From Clostridia bacterium (lineage in GTDB: Bacteria; Bacillota; Clostridia; Christensenellales; Aristaeellaceae), in contig JAFWBZ010000254.1 of the NCBI GenBank assembly GCA_017537105.1, positions 1 to 9,942 of the forward strand: DNA of 9,942 bases, read 5' to 3'. The notes below the pieces were generated by a model. The model was not told the origin of the DNA. It worked only from the letters and a program-made list of their open reading frames with translations, and made no database searches. This document shows, one piece after another, positions 6,712 through 9,942 of the stretch (its first letter is position 1; the number at the start of each line of letters is the position of its first letter). The position numbers and the translations under genes are program-made.

Positions 6712-6741
6712 GCTATTATAATATGCAACTGAAACAGATAC
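6698..6741. promoter_or_regulatory. Two overlapping inverted repeats over the hsdR promoter (putative operators)
   Basis: TTATAAT-GCT-ATTATAA (6705-6721) is a perfect 7-3-7 palindrome covering the -10 box and the start point. GTATCTGTT (6698-6706) and AACAGATAC (6733-6741) form a perfect 9-bp inverted repeat that flanks it. The outer left arm lies mostly upstream of the start point, so the pair would act as DNA sites rather than as an RNA hairpin. A repressor role is inference; the AT-rich inner palindrome may arise by chance from two TATAAT-like boxes. Confidence 0.45.
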
Positions 6742-6762
6742 GATTTATGATAGGGAATGCCT

Positions 6763-9099
6763 ATGATTACAATTAAGCCGAAGTGGCAGATGTCCGAGGA
6801 GGACATCAAGCTGCATTACATCACCCCGGCCATCACGGCAAAGTGGGGCCTGGATCGCATCACCATGGAGACGAAGATCACCGACGGGCGCATCAACCTG
6901 CGCGGCAACCTGGTGGCGCGGGAGAAGCCCAAGCGGGCGGACTATATCCTCTATATCAACGCCAACAACCCCATCGCCATTGTCGAAGCCAAGGACAACA
7001 ATCACAGCGTCTCCCACGGTTTGCAACAGGCTATGGAGTATGCGCAGATGCTGGATGTTCCCTTCGCCTACAGCTCCAACGGCGACGGCTTCTGCGAGCA
7101 TGACTTCCTCACCGGCCAGGAGCGGCAGCTTGCCCTGGACGAATTCCCGTCTCCCGATGAGCTGATCGCCCGGTTCAAGCGCGGCGCGAACGACGGCAGC
7201 GGCCTGAACGACGCCGAGCAGGCCATGATCCGTCAACCCTATTACAGCGGCATGAACGTCTATCCGCCCCGCTACTACCAGCGCATCGCCATCAACCGCA
7301 CGCTGGACGCCATCGCGCGGGGCCAGAACCGCATCCTGCTGGTGATGGCCACGGGCACGGGCAAGACCTACACGGCCTTCCAGATCGTCTACAGGCTTTT
7401 GAAGAGTGGCGTGAAGCACAAGATACTCTACCTGGCCGACCGCAACATCCTCGTGGATCAGTCCATTCAGCAGGATTTCGCGCCGCTGGAAAAGGTGATC
7501 CACAAGATCAACGTCGCGAACGACGACCGCACCACCATCACCTCCCACGAGGTCTACTTCTCCCTGTACCAGCAGTTGGTGGGCGACGATGACAAGGAGC
7601 ATTTCAGCGAGCTCTTCTCCCCGGATTTCTTCGACCTGATCATCGTGGACGAGTGCCACCGCGGCTCTGCCAAGGAGGAGAGCCGCTGGCGGCGCATCCT
7701 GGAATACTTCTCCAGCGCCACGCAGATCGGCATGACGGCCACGCCCAAGGAGACGAAGTATATCTCCAACATCAACTACTTCGGCGAGCCGGTCTACACA
7801 TACAGCCTGAAGCGGGGCATCGAGGACGGCTTCCTCGCGCCCTTCAAGGTCATCGGCATCACCACGGACATCGGCGAGGGCTGGCGGCCCCGGCGCGGCC
7901 AGCGGGATGTCAACGGCGTGGTGATCCCCGACCGGGTGTATACCAACAGCGATTACGACTACAACATCATCCTGGAGGACCGCATCAACCAGGTCGCCAG
8001 CGAGATTACCGCATATCTGAAAAGCACGGACCGGATGCAGAAGACCATCGTGTTCTGCGCTAACGAGGAACACGCCGAGCGCATGCGCAACGCGCTGGTG
8101 AATCTGAACGCGGACATGTGCAAGGAGAACCCGGACTACGTCGTGCGCATCACCGGCAGCGACGATTACGGCAAGAAGAAGCTGGACTATTTCATCTCCG
8201 TCCGAGAACCATATCCCGTCATCGCCACCACCTCACAGCTGCTTTCCACCGGCGCGGACTGCAAGATGACCAAGCTGATCGTGCTGGACAAGATGATCGG
8301 CTCCATGACGGAATTCAAGCAAATCATCGGTCGCGGCACGCGCCTGCGGGAGAAGGAGGGCAAGACCCACTTCACGGTGATGGACTTCCGCCGGGTGAGC
8401 CGCCTGTTCGCGGACCCGGACTGGGACGGCCCCATCGAGATCGTGGACGGCTTCGATCCAGAGCGCCCGCCGAAGGAGCCGAAGCTGCCAAAGGGCCCTG
8501 ACGACACACCGCCGAAGGAGCCCGCCACCAAGCCCATTGTGGATGCCCGGGGCTGCCAGGTCCACATCATCAACAAAATGGTTTCCGTCTACGACGCCGA
8601 CGGAAAGCTGCTCCGCCAGGAGAGCATCGTGGATTACACGAAGGAGAACATCGTCGGGCAGTACGCCTCCCTGGACGGCTTCATCCGCGAATGGTCGGCC
8701 CAGCAGAAGAAGGAGACCATCCGGGATCTGCTAAAAGAGCGCGGCATCGACCTGGACGCCATGAAGGCGGAGCAGGGGATGGAGGACGTGGACGACTTCG
8801 ATTTCATCTGCCACGTCGCCTTCGACGCCAAGCCCCTGACCCGCCGGGAGCGCGCCAACAACGTGAAGAAGCGCGACTTCCTCAGCCGCTACACCGGCCC
8901 GGCCCGCGAGGTGCTGGAGGCGCTGCTGGAGCGCTACATGAATACCGGCGTCTATGAGATCGAAAAGACCGAGATATTGAAGCTGGACCCCTTCAAGCGC
9001 ATGGGCAAGCCCTCCCGCCTCGCCGCGCTGTTCGGCGGGAAGGACGGCTATCTGAAGGCCGTGCGGGAACTGGAAGAAGAAATATACAGAATAGGATGA
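6763..9099 (+). CDS. hsdR: Type I restriction enzyme R subunit HsdR (EcoEI type)
   Basis: This 778-residue motor and nuclease subunit of a type I restriction complex translocates DNA with ATP and cuts unmethylated DNA. The N-terminal PD-(D/E)xK nuclease shows D60 (KRADYILYIN), E75-x-K77 (VEAK) and Q89. The superfamily 2 helicase has motif I MATGTGKT (195-202), motif II DECH (296-299), motif III TATP (325-328), a second RecA domain (TIVFCANEEHAERM at 428-441) and motif VI QIIGRGTR (520-527). A Pro/Lys-rich linker (about 566-591) leads to a C-terminal helical domain of the EcoEI R type (about 600-778), which binds the methylase core. The length matches the short EcoEI group (about 800) rather than the longer EcoKI or EcoR124 proteins. 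Two ATGs lie close together (6757 and 6763); AGGGA at 6752-6756 is correctly spaced only for 6763. No catalytic residue is missing. It is the first gene of the operon, 7 bp before hsdM. Confidence 0.95.
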   Translation: MITIKPKWQMSEEDIKLHYITPAITAKWGLDRITMETKITDGRINLRGNLVAREKPKRADYILYINANNPIAIVEAKDNNHSVSHGLQQAMEYAQMLDVPFAYSSNGDGFCEHDFLTGQERQLALDEFPSPDELIARFKRGANDGSGLNDAEQAMIRQPYYSGMNVYPPRYYQRIAINRTLDAIARGQNRILLVMATGTGKTYTAFQIVYRLLKSGVKHKILYLADRNILVDQSIQQDFAPLEKVIHKINVANDDRTTITSHEVYFSLYQQLVGDDDKEHFSELFSPDFFDLIIVDECHRGSAKEESRWRRILEYFSSATQIGMTATPKETKYISNINYFGEPVYTYSLKRGIEDGFLAPFKVIGITTDIGEGWRPRRGQRDVNGVVIPDRVYTNSDYDYNIILEDRINQVASEITAYLKSTDRMQKTIVFCANEEHAERMRNALVNLNADMCKENPDYVVRITGSDDYGKKKLDYFISVREPYPVIATTSQLLSTGADCKMTKLIVLDKMIGSMTEFKQIIGRGTRLREKEGKTHFTVMDFRRVSRLFADPDWDGPIEIVDGFDPERPPKEPKLPKGPDDTPPKEPATKPIVDARGCQVHIINKMVSVYDADGKLLRQESIVDYTKENIVGQYASLDGFIREWSAQQKKETIRDLLKERGIDLDAMKAEQGMEDVDDFDFICHVAFDAKPLTRRERANNVKKRDFLSRYTGPAREVLEALLERYMNTGVYEIEKTEILKLDPFKRMGKPSRLAALFGGKDGYLKAVRELEEEIYRIG

Positions 9100-9106
9100 C
9101 GCACAA

Positions 9107-9942
9107 ATGAGCACGCTTTCCACATTCATCAAGCGCCTGCGCGACATCATGCGCAACGACGCCGGCGTCAACGGCGACGCCCAGCGCATCGAGCAGATCG
9201 CCTGGATGCTGTTTCTGAAGGTCTACGATTCCAAGGAGGAGGATTGGGAACTGGACGAGGATGACTACCAGTCCATCATCCCCAACGACTGCCGCTGGTG
9301 CAACTGGGCCCACGACGACGGCTCCGGGCGCGTGCCCACCGGCGACACGCTGCTGGATTTCGTCAACAACCGCCTGTTCCCGACGCTGAAAACGCTGCCG
9401 GTGTCGGCGGACATGCCCGTGAAGAAGTCCGTCGTCCAGTCGGTGTTTCAGGATGCCAACAACTACATGAAGGACGGCGTGCTGCTGCGTCAGGTCATCA
9501 ACGTGATCGACGAGCTCGATCTCAACGACTATGAAGAAGTCCACGCCTTCGGCGAGATCTACGAAACCCTGCTGCATGAGCTGCAATCGGCTGGTTCCTC
9601 GGGCGAATTCTACACGCCCCGCGCGGTCACACAGTTCATGGCGAAGATGATCCGGCCGAAGCTCGGCGAGACCATGGCGGACCTGGCCTGCGGCACGGGC
9701 GGCTTCATCACCAGCTGGCTGAACGAGCTGGAGCCGCAGATCCAGACCACCGACGATCAGGAGAAGTATGCCCGCTGCATCTATGGCATCGAAAAGAAGC
9801 AGTTTCCCTACATCCTCTGCGTCACCAACCTGCTGCTGCACGGCATCGACGAGCCCAACGTCTACCACGGCAACGCGCTGACGATCCACAATCTGCTGGA
9901 TTACACCGTCGACGAGTCTTTCTCCGTCCTCCTCATGAATCC
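9107..9942 (+). CDS. hsdM: Type I DNA methyltransferase subunit HsdM (partial, cut by window edge)
   Basis: The frame from ATG 9107 is open to the window edge (278 residues). It encodes the N6-adenine methylase subunit that modifies the site chosen by HsdS and forms the core to which HsdR binds. Residues 1 to about 130 are the HsdM N-terminal helical domain (MSTLSTFIKRLRDIMR, IAWMLFLKVYD). GEFYTPR (166-172) is the typical lead into the methylase fold, and DLACGTGGF (192-200) is the S-adenosylmethionine-binding motif I. The window ends inside motif IV, where LLMNP should continue as NPPF or NPPY. The start lies 7 bp after the hsdR stop, and AGGATGA overlaps that stop codon, so translation is probably coupled. 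The remaining C-terminal part and hsdS are expected to the right. Confidence 0.95.
   Translation, partial: MSTLSTFIKRLRDIMRNDAGVNGDAQRIEQIAWMLFLKVYDSKEEDWELDEDDYQSIIPNDCRWCNWAHDDGSGRVPTGDTLLDFVNNRLFPTLKTLPVSADMPVKKSVVQSVFQDANNYMKDGVLLRQVINVIDELDLNDYEEVHAFGEIYETLLHELQSAGSSGEFYTPRAVTQFMAKMIRPKLGETMADLACGTGGFITSWLNELEPQIQTTDDQEKYARCIYGIEKKQFPYILCVTNLLLHGIDEPNVYHGNALTIHNLLDYTVDESFSVLLMN

Noticed and set aside
6745..8073. Minus-strand frame of 442 residues opposite hsdR
   Set aside because: It is antisense to the helicase and nuclease motifs of hsdR and dominated by Val, Asp, Ala and Leu from the reverse of GC-biased codons.
8993..9889. Minus-strand frame of 298 residues opposite hsdM
   Set aside because: It is antisense to the clear HsdM coding sequence, which continues to the window edge.

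Overview
The window looks like chromosomal DNA from a GC-rich anaerobic Bacillota, most likely class Clostridia. This is inferred from families typical of that group: a DUF975/CmpB-type membrane protein and an XRE regulator fused to a desulfoferrodoxin-like domain. Strong AGGAG-type ribosome binding sites and canonical sigma-A promoters (TTGAAA-17-TATAAT) fit the same picture. No rRNA, tRNA, CRISPR array or complete insertion sequence was found.

Layout. Positions 1-111 hold the possible last codons of a plus-strand gene and two hairpins that separate it from the convergent S9-family serine peptidase gene (112-2100, minus). A non-coding gap of about 495 bp follows, with an extended -10 promoter near its right end. 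That promoter drives a 618-residue membrane protein that joins a DUF975 domain to a CmpB-type putative permease domain (2596-4452). A cluster of three plus-strand genes comes next: an XRE-type regulator whose C-terminal half resembles a whole desulfoferrodoxin/superoxide reductase (4732-5343), a 68-residue conserved-looking small protein (5455-5661), and a GNAT acetyltransferase (5683-6129). The small gaps and lack of a clear internal terminator suggest one transcript, ended by a hairpin at 6149-6195.

Positions 6130-6762 carry no convincing gene. They hold a 157-bp symmetric foldback sequence (6246-6402) that looks like a small non-autonomous mobile repeat, then about 280 bp of unexplained sequence, then a near-consensus promoter overlaid by two inverted repeats. 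This promoter starts a type I restriction-modification operon: complete hsdR (6763-9099) and, 7 bp later, hsdM (9107 to the window edge, cut at catalytic motif IV). The specificity subunit hsdS is expected beyond the right edge.

How the parts work together: HsdR and HsdM, with an HsdS not visible here, would form an ATP-driven restriction complex of the EcoEI type. The XRE-desulfoferrodoxin protein is best read as an iron- or redox-responsive repressor. The small protein and acetyltransferase could be co-regulated with it, but no functional link is shown. The S9 peptidase and the membrane protein appear to be independent housekeeping or accessory genes.
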